DNA of 64,000 nt from an uncultured Candidatus Melainabacteria bacterium (GCA_934726055.1 CAKVCZ010000005.1:62001-126000), one strand, 5' to 3'. Positions 7,997 to 16,559 are shown, counted from the first letter of the stretch. Notes: generated from the letters alone by a model not told the origin. Made by a program: numbers and translations.

Positions 7997-8791
7997 ATGA
8001 AAGATATTCAAAACGAAGCAGATACAAGGGAAATTGATATTCAAAAAGTAGGAATAAAAGATTTTAATATCCCTTTGAAAATCAAATGCAAGGATAATTC
8101 GACGCAATTAGTAAATGCAAAGACAAGAGTTTCTGTTTCGTTACCTAAAAACTATAAAGGTACGCACATGTCGCGTTTTGTTGAGATGCTTACAGAATGG
8201 CAAGCTGAAGATATGTTGGGTTCTGACTTAAAAGGTTGTATATCTTCAATTGTCGATAAACTGTCTGCAAAAAGCGGTGAGTTATTGCTAGAATTTAAGT
8301 ATTTTATTGAAAAACAAGCACCCATTTCAGGTTTAGTTTCACAGATGGGTTATGATTGTTCTTTTAAAAGTGTATTAACTGATTACAATACAAAGAGTGA
8401 AAATTATAAGTTTATTTTGGGTGTAAAAGTTCCAATAACAACTCTTTGTCCTTGTTCAAAAGAAATTTCAGAGTACGGAGCACATAATCAACGTGCTATT
8501 GTTTCTGTTAATGTTTCTTATAGTTTAAATGAGCATATTTGGATTGAGGATTTAATAAAAGAAATTGAAGATTGTTCATCTTGTTCTATTTATCCATTGT
8601 TAAAAAGAGAGGATGAAAAATTTGTAACAGAGCATGCATATAATAATCCAAAGTTTGTTGAAGATGTACTAAGAGATGTTGTTATAAATTTGAGAGAAAA
8701 TCCGATTATAAGTGAGTTTGAAGTAGAGTGTGAAGCATTGGAAAGCATACATAATCATTCTGCATGGGCTTATCAAAAAGAAGTTAAATAA
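7997..8791 (+). CDS. folE2: GTP cyclohydrolase FolE2 (type IB)
   Basis: A 264-residue protein of the FolE2/MptA family, which converts GTP to 7,8-dihydroneopterin triphosphate, the first step of folate (and queuosine) synthesis, without strict need for zinc. Family marks are 'SVSLPKNYKGTHMSRF' near residue 50, 'CPCSKEISEYGAHNQRA' near 151 with the conserved Cys and Glu, and the C-terminal 'SIHNHSAWAY'. It follows the two-repeat protein by six bases. The zinc-independent form may matter when zinc is scarce; no Zur site was identified. Confidence 0.92.
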   Translation: MKDIQNEADTREIDIQKVGIKDFNIPLKIKCKDNSTQLVNAKTRVSVSLPKNYKGTHMSRFVEMLTEWQAEDMLGSDLKGCISSIVDKLSAKSGELLLEFKYFIEKQAPISGLVSQMGYDCSFKSVLTDYNTKSENYKFILGVKVPITTLCPCSKEISEYGAHNQRAIVSVNVSYSLNEHIWIEDLIKEIEDCSSCSIYPLLKREDEKFVTEHAYNNPKFVEDVLRDVVINLRENPIISEFEVECEALESIHNHSAWAYQKEVK

Positions 8792-8873
8792 AGTTTAACA
8801 TTTATTGATTTTAATTGTTGATTAGAATATAATGTTTGTACATAATACAGTGTATGAATGAAGTGTATATAAT

Positions 8874-10217
8874 ATGTCGAATATAAATGAAGTGGAACAA
8901 GACGAAAAAGATTTAAACGAAGAATATAACCAATTTTTAAAGCACTTAAATGCAGAAAAAGAGGATACGTCTAATTTTGCAAAAAGCCTTTTTGGTATAG
9001 TAATTGTCTTTTGTGCAATTATATTGGTGTTGTTAATTGCTTCGGAAAATAAAGAAAAAATAACTCAAGCCTTTGGTGAAGATTCTTTTGTTACCAAAAT
9101 GTTGTTAATTTTGCCAATTAATACCGAACATAAAGAACATTTAGAATTTTCATCACCATTTACACAAAAAAGACAAAATATTTTGCTTGCAGGTGTAGAT
9201 GCCAATGGCTCAAAAGTCGATCCTTGGAGGGGTGCAAGAACGGATACAATAATAATTTTGAATATTGATCCTAAAACAAAATCCATTAATGCAATTTCTG
9301 TACCAAGAGATAGTAAGGTGTATTTACCGGGAGATTTTGGTATTCAAAAAATTAATTCTGCTCACGCAATTGGTGGTGTAGAAATGATGAAAAATACATT
9401 AGAACGAACATTAGGTATAAAGATTAATCATTATATTTTGGTTCATGATGAGGCTGTTTCTCATATTGTTGACGCTTTGGGTGGTGTACCTATTTATGTT
9501 GAAAAAAATATGTATTATAATGACAATGCAGGAAATTTACATGTAAACTTATCAAAAGGGTTGAATATATTAAACGGAAGAAATGCGGTCGGATATTTGA
9601 GATTTAGGAAAGATGGCTTGGGTGATATTGGTAGAACTCAAAGACAACAATGGTTTTTAAAAGGATTTATGGAAAAACTAAAAACCCCTCAAGCAATTGC
9701 GAAAATTCCCGATATGTTGGATGCCGTTACAAGTTATGTAAAAACGGATATGTCTTTCTATGAAATTTCTCAATTTGCTGCTCTTGCAAAAGGTATAGAT
9801 GTTGATAAAATCGAGTTTGCAACACTACCGGGAGCACCAAACAAAAAAGGATATATAAGTTATTGGATATTAGATCCTGACAAAACTCAAGATATGATAA
9901 ATAGAATGATTTATCGTGATAATGTAAAGGATAATGATAGAGTTTATAATATAGGAATTCGTTATTCCGTGGGCAATGAACAATTGGCGGGTAGTTTAAA
10001 AGAAAAAATTCAAGCATTAGGTTACAATGTAAATTGCTATGGTCCTTCTGCGTTGCCGCATTCTCAGTTTATTGCACATGAAACGTATGTTTCTAATGAG
10101 TTTTTTAATTCTTTGAAAAAAGAAGCTCCTGAATTAAATAAAATTCAATTCGTTTATAATCCTGATAAAACGTATTGTACATCAAGTGATATTACAATTT
10201 TATTGGAAGGTCCATAG
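8874..10217 (+). CDS. LytR-CpsA-Psr (LCP) family cell-wall ligase
   Basis: A 447-residue protein with a cytoplasmic N-terminus, one membrane segment (about 38-58), an LCP domain (about 98-250) and a C-terminal LytR_C domain (about 360-447). LCP marks are the Arg/Asp set in 'ARTDTIIIL' and 'SVPRDSKVYLP' and the late 'GYLRFRKDGLGDIGRTQRQ'. LCP enzymes transfer polyprenyl-linked glycopolymers onto peptidoglycan or other surface acceptors. It heads a run with LemA and a sigma factor, spaced by only a few bases. A TATAAT directly abuts the ATG and no ribosome-binding site is clear. Confidence 0.9.
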   Translation: MSNINEVEQDEKDLNEEYNQFLKHLNAEKEDTSNFAKSLFGIVIVFCAIILVLLIASENKEKITQAFGEDSFVTKMLLILPINTEHKEHLEFSSPFTQKRQNILLAGVDANGSKVDPWRGARTDTIIILNIDPKTKSINAISVPRDSKVYLPGDFGIQKINSAHAIGGVEMMKNTLERTLGIKINHYILVHDEAVSHIVDALGGVPIYVEKNMYYNDNAGNLHVNLSKGLNILNGRNAVGYLRFRKDGLGDIGRTQRQQWFLKGFMEKLKTPQAIAKIPDMLDAVTSYVKTDMSFYEISQFAALAKGIDVDKIEFATLPGAPNKKGYISYWILDPDKTQDMINRMIYRDNVKDNDRVYNIGIRYSVGNEQLAGSLKEKIQALGYNVNCYGPSALPHSQFIAHETYVSNEFFNSLKKEAPELNKIQFVYNPDKTYCTSSDITILLEGP

Positions 10218-10219
10218 TC

Positions 10220-10747
10220 GTGCCATTTGTAATATTTGTTGTTATCGTAATTTTGTTTTTAGGATATATTGTCAAATTAAATCATGATTTGATAGTGAAC
10301 AAAGACAATTTGTTAAGGGCCTTAGCTGCTCTTGATGCTGTAATTATTAGTAAAAATCTTGCAATCCTTGATGTTCTTGGTTATGCACAAGAAACAATGG
10401 AAAAAGAAAAGACATTAATAAACAGTTTATTTAACATGCGTCATGATATTAATAAAATAAGAACTAAAATATCAAATGCACAGGAAAGATATGAAAAACA
10501 GCAAGAGTTTGATAAACAAATAGAATTGTTACTAAACGCAGTATCAAGGTATCCAGATTTAAAGAAAAATGCAGGTTTTCAAAAAAGTTTAATAGATTTT
10601 GCAAATATAGAAACACAATTTAGCGAGCGAGTACAAAGATATAATGATGCTGTTGTAAAATTACAGCATTCAATACATTCTTTTCCAAGTTCAATTTTGG
10701 CTCAATTAGCACATACAAAAGAACCTCCACCAATTTATCAAAAATAA
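10220..10747 (+). CDS. lemA: LemA family membrane-anchored protein
   Basis: A 175-residue protein with one N-terminal membrane segment (about 1-18) and a long helical bundle, as in LemA proteins, with the conserved 'RYPDLKKNAGFQKSL' segment around 103-117. The start codon is GTG, three bases after the LCP gene stop. LemA proteins expose the bundle outside the inner membrane, and their biochemical role is unsettled. The gene sits between the LCP protein and the sigma factor, and appears to be in one transcript with both. Confidence 0.85.
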   Translation: MPFVIFVVIVILFLGYIVKLNHDLIVNKDNLLRALAALDAVIISKNLAILDVLGYAQETMEKEKTLINSLFNMRHDINKIRTKISNAQERYEKQQEFDKQIELLLNAVSRYPDLKKNAGFQKSLIDFANIETQFSERVQRYNDAVVKLQHSIHSFPSSILAQLAHTKEPPPIYQK

Positions 10748-10810
10748 GTGGAACAAAATTTTTATCCTCTCGTCTATAAAAAAGTAAAAAAGCTGGAGGA
10801 GTTGTGTGTT

Positions 10811-11761
10811 ATGAGTAATTTAAATTCGTCAATTGAGTTGTTGGAAAAATGGGATGAGAATTATCAAGATATTGATTTGGATGAAGAAGTTGAGCAAGAA
10901 CCTAAAACCTTTAATTGTATTGCAAAAGAAGAAGATTTGCTTCAGATGTATTTAAAAGATGTTGGTAAAACAAAACTTTTAAATACAAAAGAAGAGTTAT
11001 TTTTGGGAAAAATGATAAAAGAGGGAAATAAAAAAGATGCAACAAAAGCGAAAAAGCAGCTTGTTCAAGCAAATTTGCGACTTGTGATAAGTATTGCAAA
11101 GCGTTACATTGGACAGGGCGTACTATTTATGGATTTAGTTCAAGAGGGTTCAATAGGTTTAATTAGAGCTGCGGAAAAATATGATTATAAAAAAGCTTTT
11201 AAATTTTCAACCTATGCAACTTGGTGGATTAAGCAAACAATAATAAGGGCAATTTCAAATAATTCAAGAGCAATAAGAATTCCTGTTCACATGACAGATA
11301 AAATAAGAAAATATAAAAAAGCAGTTTTGGATTTAACGTTTGCTCTAAATAGAGAACCAAGCGAGGCGGAAGTTGCAGAAAAAATGGATATAACAATTAA
11401 AAGGTTACATAGTATCAAAAAAGCTATTATTAATGAACCAATCAGTTTAGATGCTCCTGTAACAGAAGACTTAAATGTTCAGGATTATATTGCTGATAAA
11501 AGTTATAAAGCTCCTGAAATTCAAGCTCAGTCAAATAATCTTCAAGAAAATATTCCAAAATTGCTATCTAAATTAAATGAAAGAGAAAGAAAAATTATTC
11601 AGCACAGGTTCGGATTGGAAAACACTAAACCGAAAACATTAGAAGAACTTGGAAAAATTTTAGGCTTTTCAAAAGAAAGAATTCGACAATTAGAGGATAT
11701 TGCAATCAAAAAAATAAGAGAGGATAAAAATACAAAAAAATACAAAGAATACTTAGATTAA
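10811..11761 (+). CDS. RNA polymerase sigma factor, sigma-70 group 1/2
   Basis: A 316-residue sigma factor with region 1.2 ('DLLQMYLKDVGKTKLL'), region 2 including the -10 recognition helix ('FSTYATWWIKQTIIRAI'), region 3, and region 4 with the HTH that reads -35 boxes ('TLEELGKILGFSKERIRQLE'). There is no long region 1.1. It could be the primary sigma or a close group 2 relative. I choose ATG 10811, since a GGAGGA ribosome-binding site (10795-10800) lies ten bases before it; an in-frame GTG at 10748 would add 21 residues. A strong terminator follows at 11815. Confidence 0.88.
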   Translation: MSNLNSSIELLEKWDENYQDIDLDEEVEQEPKTFNCIAKEEDLLQMYLKDVGKTKLLNTKEELFLGKMIKEGNKKDATKAKKQLVQANLRLVISIAKRYIGQGVLFMDLVQEGSIGLIRAAEKYDYKKAFKFSTYATWWIKQTIIRAISNNSRAIRIPVHMTDKIRKYKKAVLDLTFALNREPSEAEVAEKMDITIKRLHSIKKAIINEPISLDAPVTEDLNVQDYIADKSYKAPEIQAQSNNLQENIPKLLSKLNERERKIIQHRFGLENTKPKTLEELGKILGFSKERIRQLEDIAIKKIREDKNTKKYKEYLD

Positions 11762-11814
11762 GCATATAACTTTGTTTATACTTTAGATTGAGCTTTCCTT
11801 AACTAAAAACGCTA

Positions 11815-11855
11815 AATGCCCGTTAATCTTGAGCAAACGGGCATTTTATTTTTTA
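11815..11855 (+). terminator. Terminator after the sigma factor gene
   Basis: AATGCCCGTT pairs with AACGGGCATT around an 11-base loop and is followed by TTATTTTTT. It closes the LCP-LemA-sigma run. Confidence 0.9.
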
Positions 11856-11923
11856 GTATTACACAAATTTTTAATTTAACGAACCTTTTGGTGTCAAAAG
11901 GTTTCCAAAAACTTCACCATGTC

Positions 11924-11944
11924 ATTCTGAACTTGTTTCAGAAT
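11924..11944. repeat. REP-like palindrome, copy 1
   Basis: ATTCTGAA and TTCAGAAT form a perfect 8-bp inverted repeat around CTTGT. The identical 21 bases recur at 54137-54157 in the second module. Short GTCATTCTGAA-type palindromes are typical of REP-like interspersed elements. Confidence 0.75.
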
Positions 11945-12030
11945 CTATCCAATAATCAAAGATTATCTTCAATTTAGTCAGAACAGTCCTCCGGACGGGG
12001 GAACTTTTTTAGAAAAAGTTCCTCAAAAAC

Positions 12031-12159
12031 CCAGTCCGAACTCCGTTCACTAGTCAATTGTAACGTTCAACCCAAGTGTCAGTAACTTACAAAAAGTAGA
12101 ACAAGCTGACACTTGTTGTTGTCTCTCGTACATTGACTGTTCACTCCGTTAAGGACTGG
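12031..12159. repeat. Long three-stem hairpin, copy 1
   Basis: Three nested stems can form: CCAGTCC 12031-12037 with GGACTGG 12153-12159, AGTCAAT 12052-12058 with ATTGACT 12132-12138, and CAAGTGTCAG 12073-12082 with CTGACACTTG 12106-12115. The element at 54296-54462 has the same three stems; the innermost is a different sequence but still perfectly paired, and the middle one shows a compensatory G-C for A-T change. It lies upstream of the prepilin promoter, so it is not part of the prepilin mRNA leader. Confidence 0.65.
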
Positions 12160-12199
12160 AATAATTATGATCATAAATTTAATAATAAATAAAAAAATG

Positions 12200-12229
12200 T
12201 TTGCAAAGCATGGAATTTGGGCATATAAT
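12200..12229 (+). promoter_or_regulatory. Promoter of the decayed prepilin gene
   Basis: TTTGCA (12200-12205) and TATAAT (12224-12229) are separated by 18 bases. The same -35 box, spacer length and most of the spacer recur at 54504-54533 upstream of the intact paralog. Confidence 0.65.
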
Positions 12230-12263
12230 TATTATGTACAAAAATAGAAAGGAGTAAACGCTT

Positions 12264-12541
12264 ATGAACAAAGGGATACAACTAGGTGGTGGAAGTGAAA
12301 TTCAGTAACAACAATAATCTTAGTTTGATAAGCCCCCTTTTTTAATAGATATACAAAGAAAATATTAGCATTTACTCTTGCAGAAACCCTAATAGTAATG
12401 GATATAATTGGTGTTGTTGCAGCATGGATAATAAACACAGGCAACATGGACTATCTTGATGTATCTCACGAAGAAGGAACTCCCGGAAAATGTAAACATA
12501 GTAATAAAACACTATCTACAACCGTTACAATCTGCAAGTAA
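12264..12541 (+). pseudogene. Decayed prepilin gene with frameshift and internal deletion
   Basis: The ribosome-binding site (AAGGAG at 12249-12254) and ATG (12264) are intact and match the paralog at 54568, but the frame stops after 14 codons and the conserved 'AFTLAETLIVM' helix (about 12368-12400) lies in another frame. Near 12418 the sequence jumps from the end of that helix ('GVVAA') straight to the C-terminal part ('NTGNMDYLDVSH' to a final Cys-Lys and TAA at 12539-12541). About 180 codons of the middle are missing. The junction falls at GCAGC, which occurs at both ends of the missing part in the paralog, suggesting deletion by short homology. Confidence 0.85.
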
Positions 12542-12544
12542 TTT

Positions 12545-13867
12545 CTATTTATTTAATCTTTCATTATATGTATAAACACGAATAACAGCAATCATTGTCC
12601 AGAAAATGAAGTGGATTTGTGGTCTGAAAAATACGGTATCAACAAATCCATGAACCATAAGTCCAATTATTGCAGAAAGTGCTGTTGCAACTGCAAATAA
12701 TTCGTTTTTATTTTGCGTATTGAATATAAATTTAAGAGCTTCATAAATAGCAATAGCTAAAAATACAACAAAAGCGACAAGTGCAAAAATACCGCTTTCT
12801 ACTGCAGTTTCAAGATAGATGTTGTATGCACTTAATGCATCAAAACCCGTCTTCATATATAATCCATATATTTCTCTAAAGTTTTGATTACCAAGACCAA
12901 TACCCAATAACCAGTTATCTTTTAGTATATCTAAACAAGAATTATATACATTAAATCTAAATGCATTAGAACTGTCTTCTCTCATTATAAATATTGATAA
13001 GACTCTTGCTCTAAGCGATGTAACAGACATTACAAAAATTGAGCCAAGTGCTATTATACTGCTTGCAATGGATATAAATTGTTTTTTATATGTGTTCCAG
13101 AAAAATTTTGCACAGAGTGCGATAATAAGTAAAATTATGGCAAAGAGTCCCAAATAAGCACCTCTGCACCCTGTTTGGAATAAAACGTAAGCTGTTCCTA
13201 ACGCTAAAATGCTTGAGCAAAATGCATAGTTTTTAAAATTGTTATGTACAAAAAATGCGATAGAACCTATTAGAGCAGGAATTGCAGCTACTAAATATCC
13301 GCCAAATAGGTTTGGATTGTATGGTTTTAGTGTTCCGTAAACTCTGTTAATTATTTCTTCAGGGTTTAAATAAGATGTATCTTGCCATGTAGAAATTGCT
13401 TCGGGTTTCACAACTGTTTGTAAAAGCCCTTGTATTGTTTCAATACAAACACATCCTGCGATAGTAAAAATTACATACCAAACCTTATCTTTGTTGTTTT
13501 TTAGATATTGCACAACAGAAATATAAAAACCTAAGTAGATTATGTTTTTGATAAATCCTTTTAGGCTTAAATGAAATAATGATGAGCCACAAAGACTAAT
13601 AATCATTAGCATGAAATAAATTAATAAAAATAATTCAAATTTAGAGCATTCTAATTTATCACCTAATCTGAAAAGTAAATTTACAAGTGTTAAGCCTATT
13701 GCAGCGACTGCAAAAATTCCGATTGAATCAGAGGGTGCAAACATAGAAAAGACAAATACTGCTAATATTGAAATTAATATTAGCGTATCTGTACATTTTA
13801 GTATCAAACTATTGTTATATAAGTCTTTTGTATTATTTTGTACAAATTTAAAAAAACTGTTAAACAT
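12545..13867 (-). CDS. O-antigen ligase/polymerase family membrane protein
   Basis: A 440-residue protein with about eleven or twelve hydrophobic segments and one larger external loop (about 125-180), the layout of the Wzy/WaaL superfamily. The motif 'GCRGAYLGL' near residue 233 and the late 'GIGLGNQNFREIYG' are typical of WaaL-like enzymes, which join polysaccharide chains to lipid A core or another acceptor. It is the last gene of a three-gene unit with DUF4330 and a heptose kinase, which supports a role in surface glycan assembly. Ligase versus polymerase cannot be told from sequence. Confidence 0.82.
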   Translation of the reverse strand: MFNSFFKFVQNNTKDLYNNSLILKCTDTLILISILAVFVFSMFAPSDSIGIFAVAAIGLTLVNLLFRLGDKLECSKFELFLLIYFMLMIISLCGSSLFHLSLKGFIKNIIYLGFYISVVQYLKNNKDKVWYVIFTIAGCVCIETIQGLLQTVVKPEAISTWQDTSYLNPEEIINRVYGTLKPYNPNLFGGYLVAAIPALIGSIAFFVHNNFKNYAFCSSILALGTAYVLFQTGCRGAYLGLFAIILLIIALCAKFFWNTYKKQFISIASSIIALGSIFVMSVTSLRARVLSIFIMREDSSNAFRFNVYNSCLDILKDNWLLGIGLGNQNFREIYGLYMKTGFDALSAYNIYLETAVESGIFALVAFVVFLAIAIYEALKFIFNTQNKNELFAVATALSAIIGLMVHGFVDTVFFRPQIHFIFWTMIAVIRVYTYNERLNK

Positions 13868-13870
13868 TTA

Positions 13871-14503
13871 TTAGCCCATATTTTGTTCTTGTTTATTTAC
13901 ATCCGGTTGAGGAGCAGAACCGTTTTTTGTTTGTTCTGCGTTGTTGTTTCCGCCTTCACCTTCTTGTTTTGGTTGAAGTATTCTAACATCAGAAACGGTA
14001 CCGTTTAATTTGTAGCTAGGACCTTCAAGAGTTACAGGCAAGCCAATTTTCATTTTGTTTCCGCCAACAACAGCACCGTCTTTTGTAATTTTTGCATTTT
14101 CATCGACTAACGTTACAACAATGTCATACAAAAAAGCTTGAGAAACATCATCCATCATAACAAATGCATCTTTGCCAGGTCTTGGGTTTGGTAAAATTGT
14201 TTTTTTAGAATCAATTTTAACATCAAGTACTTTTAAATTTGTATAAGGAACATTTCTTATTGTAATAAATGTTTCTTCATTTGGTCTGATTGGAGATTCA
14301 TTACCGGTAAGGGTTACACCTCTAAGAAATACTTGAAAACCAATTGTAGTTTGAGCTTCAATTTGTTTATCCGCAGTTCCTCTAAAGTGGAAATATGTTA
14401 AAAGGCCAACTGCAATTGCAATAACAATACCTCCAACAATAATCCAATCAACAGGTTTTATCTCAGATAAAAATTCTTTTACTTTGTTAAAATCAAATTT
14501 CAT
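13871..14503 (-). CDS. DUF4330 family membrane-anchored protein
   Basis: A 210-residue protein with a short cytoplasmic tail, one membrane segment (about 19-39) and a beta-rich external part ending in a Gln/Asn/Gly-rich tail from about residue 175. The arrangement and the 'VDWIIVGGIVIAIAV' anchor fit DUF4330, a family common in cyanobacteria and relatives. It lies three bases from the O-antigen ligase gene and ten from the heptose kinase, so it probably acts in the same surface-glycan pathway. The biochemical role is unknown. Confidence 0.7.
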   Translation of the reverse strand: MKFDFNKVKEFLSEIKPVDWIIVGGIVIAIAVGLLTYFHFRGTADKQIEAQTTIGFQVFLRGVTLTGNESPIRPNEETFITIRNVPYTNLKVLDVKIDSKKTILPNPRPGKDAFVMMDDVSQAFLYDIVVTLVDENAKITKDGAVVGGNKMKIGLPVTLEGPSYKLNGTVSDVRILQPKQEGEGGNNNAEQTKNGSAPQPDVNKQEQNMG

Positions 14504-14513
14504 AAAATTTCTC

Positions 14514-15524
14514 CTATATATCTAATTTATTAAGTACTTCGAGTAATTCATTTATGGTTGTTGTAGCACATCCGAATTGTTTTACAACAATACTTGCAGC
14601 AATATTTCCGATTACAGCTGCATAAGTAGGTTCAGCTCCAACAGCTAATCCCATAGAATACAATGCAGTAACAGTATCACCAGCACCGGTTACATCAAAA
14701 ACTTTTGCTCTGTTGAATACAGGAATTATATTTGAAGTTCCGTCAGAATTAACAGAAATCATACCGTCAGCTCCGCAAGTAATAAGCAAAGCTTTTGTAT
14801 TCGCTGTTTCAATTATCTTTTTACCTGCATTAATTATATCTTCAGGTGTATTTAAACATTCTCCTATGAATTTTTGTGTGTCAGGCAAATTTGGAGTCAT
14901 TGATGTAACGTTTTTGTATTTATCTAAATCCTTTTGTGCATCAACTACTATAATTTTGTTGTATTTGTTCGCAAGTTCAGATGCTTTGTTGATTATATTT
15001 TTTGTTAAAACACCAATGTGGTAATCTGATAGGATTACTACATCGTGGTTTGGAACAGCTTTTTCTAAATTTCTTATTATTAAATCCTCAGTAGAAGATT
15101 TAATTTCGCCTTTAGTTTGTCTGTCAATACGAACAATTTGTTGGGTAATTGATTGAGAACAAGAACCTGAAATTCTTGTTTTTGTAACAGTTTTTCTACC
15201 ATGTTCAACTGCTAAATACTCATGATTGATATTGGCTTTGTCAAAAGCATCTCTTAATTGGTCTGCTTGATAATCATCTCCAACGACACCAATAACGCTA
15301 ACTTTTCCTCCGTTTATTTCAGCAGCATTGTGAGCCGCATTTGAAGCTGCACCTAATAATATTTTTGTCTGTGTGTGTTGTAATATTAATACAGGAGCTT
15401 CTCTGGAAATTCTTTCGGTATCTCCATAAATCATCTCATCTATTGCCAAATCGCCAACAACAAGAACTTTTATATCCTTTAGCTTTTTTATATATTCGGA
15501 AAGTTTTTCTTTATTTATATTCAT
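14514..15524 (-). CDS. hldA: D-glycero-beta-D-manno-heptose-7-phosphate kinase-like, PfkB family
   Basis: A 336-residue PfkB-family kinase corresponding to the kinase half of HldE (RfaE domain I). It has 'GDLAIDEMIYGDTERISREAP' near residue 23, the Ala/Asn helix 'GAASNAAHNAAEINGG', and the catalytic anion hole 'DVTGAGDTVTAL' near 276. The family phosphorylates heptose-7-phosphate on the way to ADP-heptose for LPS core. No nucleotidyltransferase half is attached, so a separate HldC-like enzyme would be needed. The gene leads the minus-strand unit with DUF4330 and the ligase. Confidence 0.85.
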   Translation of the reverse strand: MNINKEKLSEYIKKLKDIKVLVVGDLAIDEMIYGDTERISREAPVLILQHTQTKILLGAASNAAHNAAEINGGKVSVIGVVGDDYQADQLRDAFDKANINHEYLAVEHGRKTVTKTRISGSCSQSITQQIVRIDRQTKGEIKSSTEDLIIRNLEKAVPNHDVVILSDYHIGVLTKNIINKASELANKYNKIIVVDAQKDLDKYKNVTSMTPNLPDTQKFIGECLNTPEDIINAGKKIIETANTKALLITCGADGMISVNSDGTSNIIPVFNRAKVFDVTGAGDTVTALYSMGLAVGAEPTYAAVIGNIAASIVVKQFGCATTTINELLEVLNKLDI

Positions 15525-15614
15525 AATTATTCATCTATTTCTATTATTGCGAATTAAATGTAATTCTTATATAATAATTAAAGTTTATCATAAACATGAA
15601 AAAGAGGTAACATC

Positions 15615-16430
15615 TTGGAAGAAAATGAAAACAATTTAATAAATGAAAACGAAGAAATAGATGTGAAAAATATAGAGGTTGAGTTTGATGATAAGACATT
15701 GCAAGAAAGTGTTGATCATAGATTCGACACAAAAAAACAAGTTGAACCTAATTTCTTTGACATTGACCTTATTCAAGCTCAATTACAGGAACACATGGGA
15801 AAAAGCAATATAGCATATGATACAACAAAGGCAAATTTATCAGATTTAAATGACCATGCTAAATTTAACAGTTTACCTGTGGTTCCTGAAAACAGTAATG
15901 TTGAATATATTTCTCCCTCAAATACAACAATTATAAAAACTGAAGATAGTAATATTGAAGAATCTCAATCTCAAGAAGAAGTTGAACTTCCCAAAAGTGA
16001 AGAAGATATGGCACCTTTGAATTTACCTCAGCCTGTTGAGTCTGCTCAGTTAGCAAAACCTGTGGATTCCAATGTAAAAATTCAAGAAGGTGAAAAAAAG
16101 TACATTATATACGTAGATGCTGATAACGTTAAATTTATGGAGCAATTAACCATAAGAGAAAGAAATATTCTCATAAATAGATTTTTAAGAGAACAAGATG
16201 AAACCATCAAAAAAAGACGTGAAGTTAAAGAACTTTCAAAGTTTACAAATCAGGTTATTGTGATGGTATTTACAGTAATAATTGCTTTGCCGTTATTTTT
16301 TGTATTTTTAAATAAATCTATTGAAGTAACAATTTTAAATTACCAACAAGCTCAACAAAATTTTGTAAAATTATACAAAGAGCAAGGTAAGATAAAGAAT
16401 TACAAGTCTTTTCAGAAAGACTTTTTATAA
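15615..16430 (+). CDS. Acidic protein with one C-terminal membrane anchor, function unknown
   Basis: A 271-residue protein starting at TTG behind an AGAGGT ribosome-binding site. Residues 1-155 are acidic, Glu/Asn/Ser-rich and likely disordered. A charged helical region (about 160-210, 'LTIRERNILINRFLREQDE') leads to one hydrophobic segment (about 213-236) and a 35-residue basic tail. The soluble part is probably cytoplasmic. It precedes pgi by 129 bases, with its own promoter-like AT-rich region between. I do not recognise the family. Confidence 0.6.
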   Translation: MEENENNLINENEEIDVKNIEVEFDDKTLQESVDHRFDTKKQVEPNFFDIDLIQAQLQEHMGKSNIAYDTTKANLSDLNDHAKFNSLPVVPENSNVEYISPSNTTIIKTEDSNIEESQSQEEVELPKSEEDMAPLNLPQPVESAQLAKPVDSNVKIQEGEKKYIIYVDADNVKFMEQLTIRERNILINRFLREQDETIKKRREVKELSKFTNQVIVMVFTVIIALPLFFVFLNKSIEVTILNYQQAQQNFVKLYKEQGKIKNYKSFQKDFL

Positions 16431-16559
16431 CTAAAGTTTTGTTACATTTGTTTGTAAATTGGACATGTTTTTGATATAAAGGTATCGTTATATGTGTACA
16501 ATATAATATTTTATTTAAGAAGAATTTAATAGTTACATAAACACGGAGATACAAAGAGC

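Larger units (their letters stand above)
11868..12262 (+). repeat. Copy 1 of a ~400-bp noncoding module preceding a prepilin locus
   Basis: This stretch lines up over its full length with 54091-54566. Shared blocks include 'AACGAACCTTTT', 'CACCATGTCATTCTGAACTT' and 'CTCCGTTAAGGACTGGAATA', and the same promoter and ribosome-binding site end both. The copies differ by scattered substitutions and by an insertion in copy 2. Copy 1 holds hairpins at about 11884-11904 (AACCTTTTG/CAAAAGGTT), 11924-11944 and 12000-12023 (GGAACTTTTT/AAAAAGTTCC), plus the long three-stem hairpin at 12031-12159. No protein is encoded. Confidence 0.8.

Noticed and set aside
12031..12159. Long hairpin as an integron attC site
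   Set aside because: The ends do not carry the paired core consensus of attC, the hairpin is upstream of a gene rather than behind it, and no integrase is present.
11868..12262. Duplicated module as an insertion sequence or MITE
   Set aside because: No transposase frame and no convincing target-site duplication is visible; inverted ends exist only as nested hairpin stems. It is kept as a repeat of unknown type.
12262..12447. Minus-strand 61-codon frame over the prepilin pseudogene (and the like at 54483-54734)
   Set aside because: Both are mirror frames of the conserved pilin helix and appear only because the two loci are homologous.
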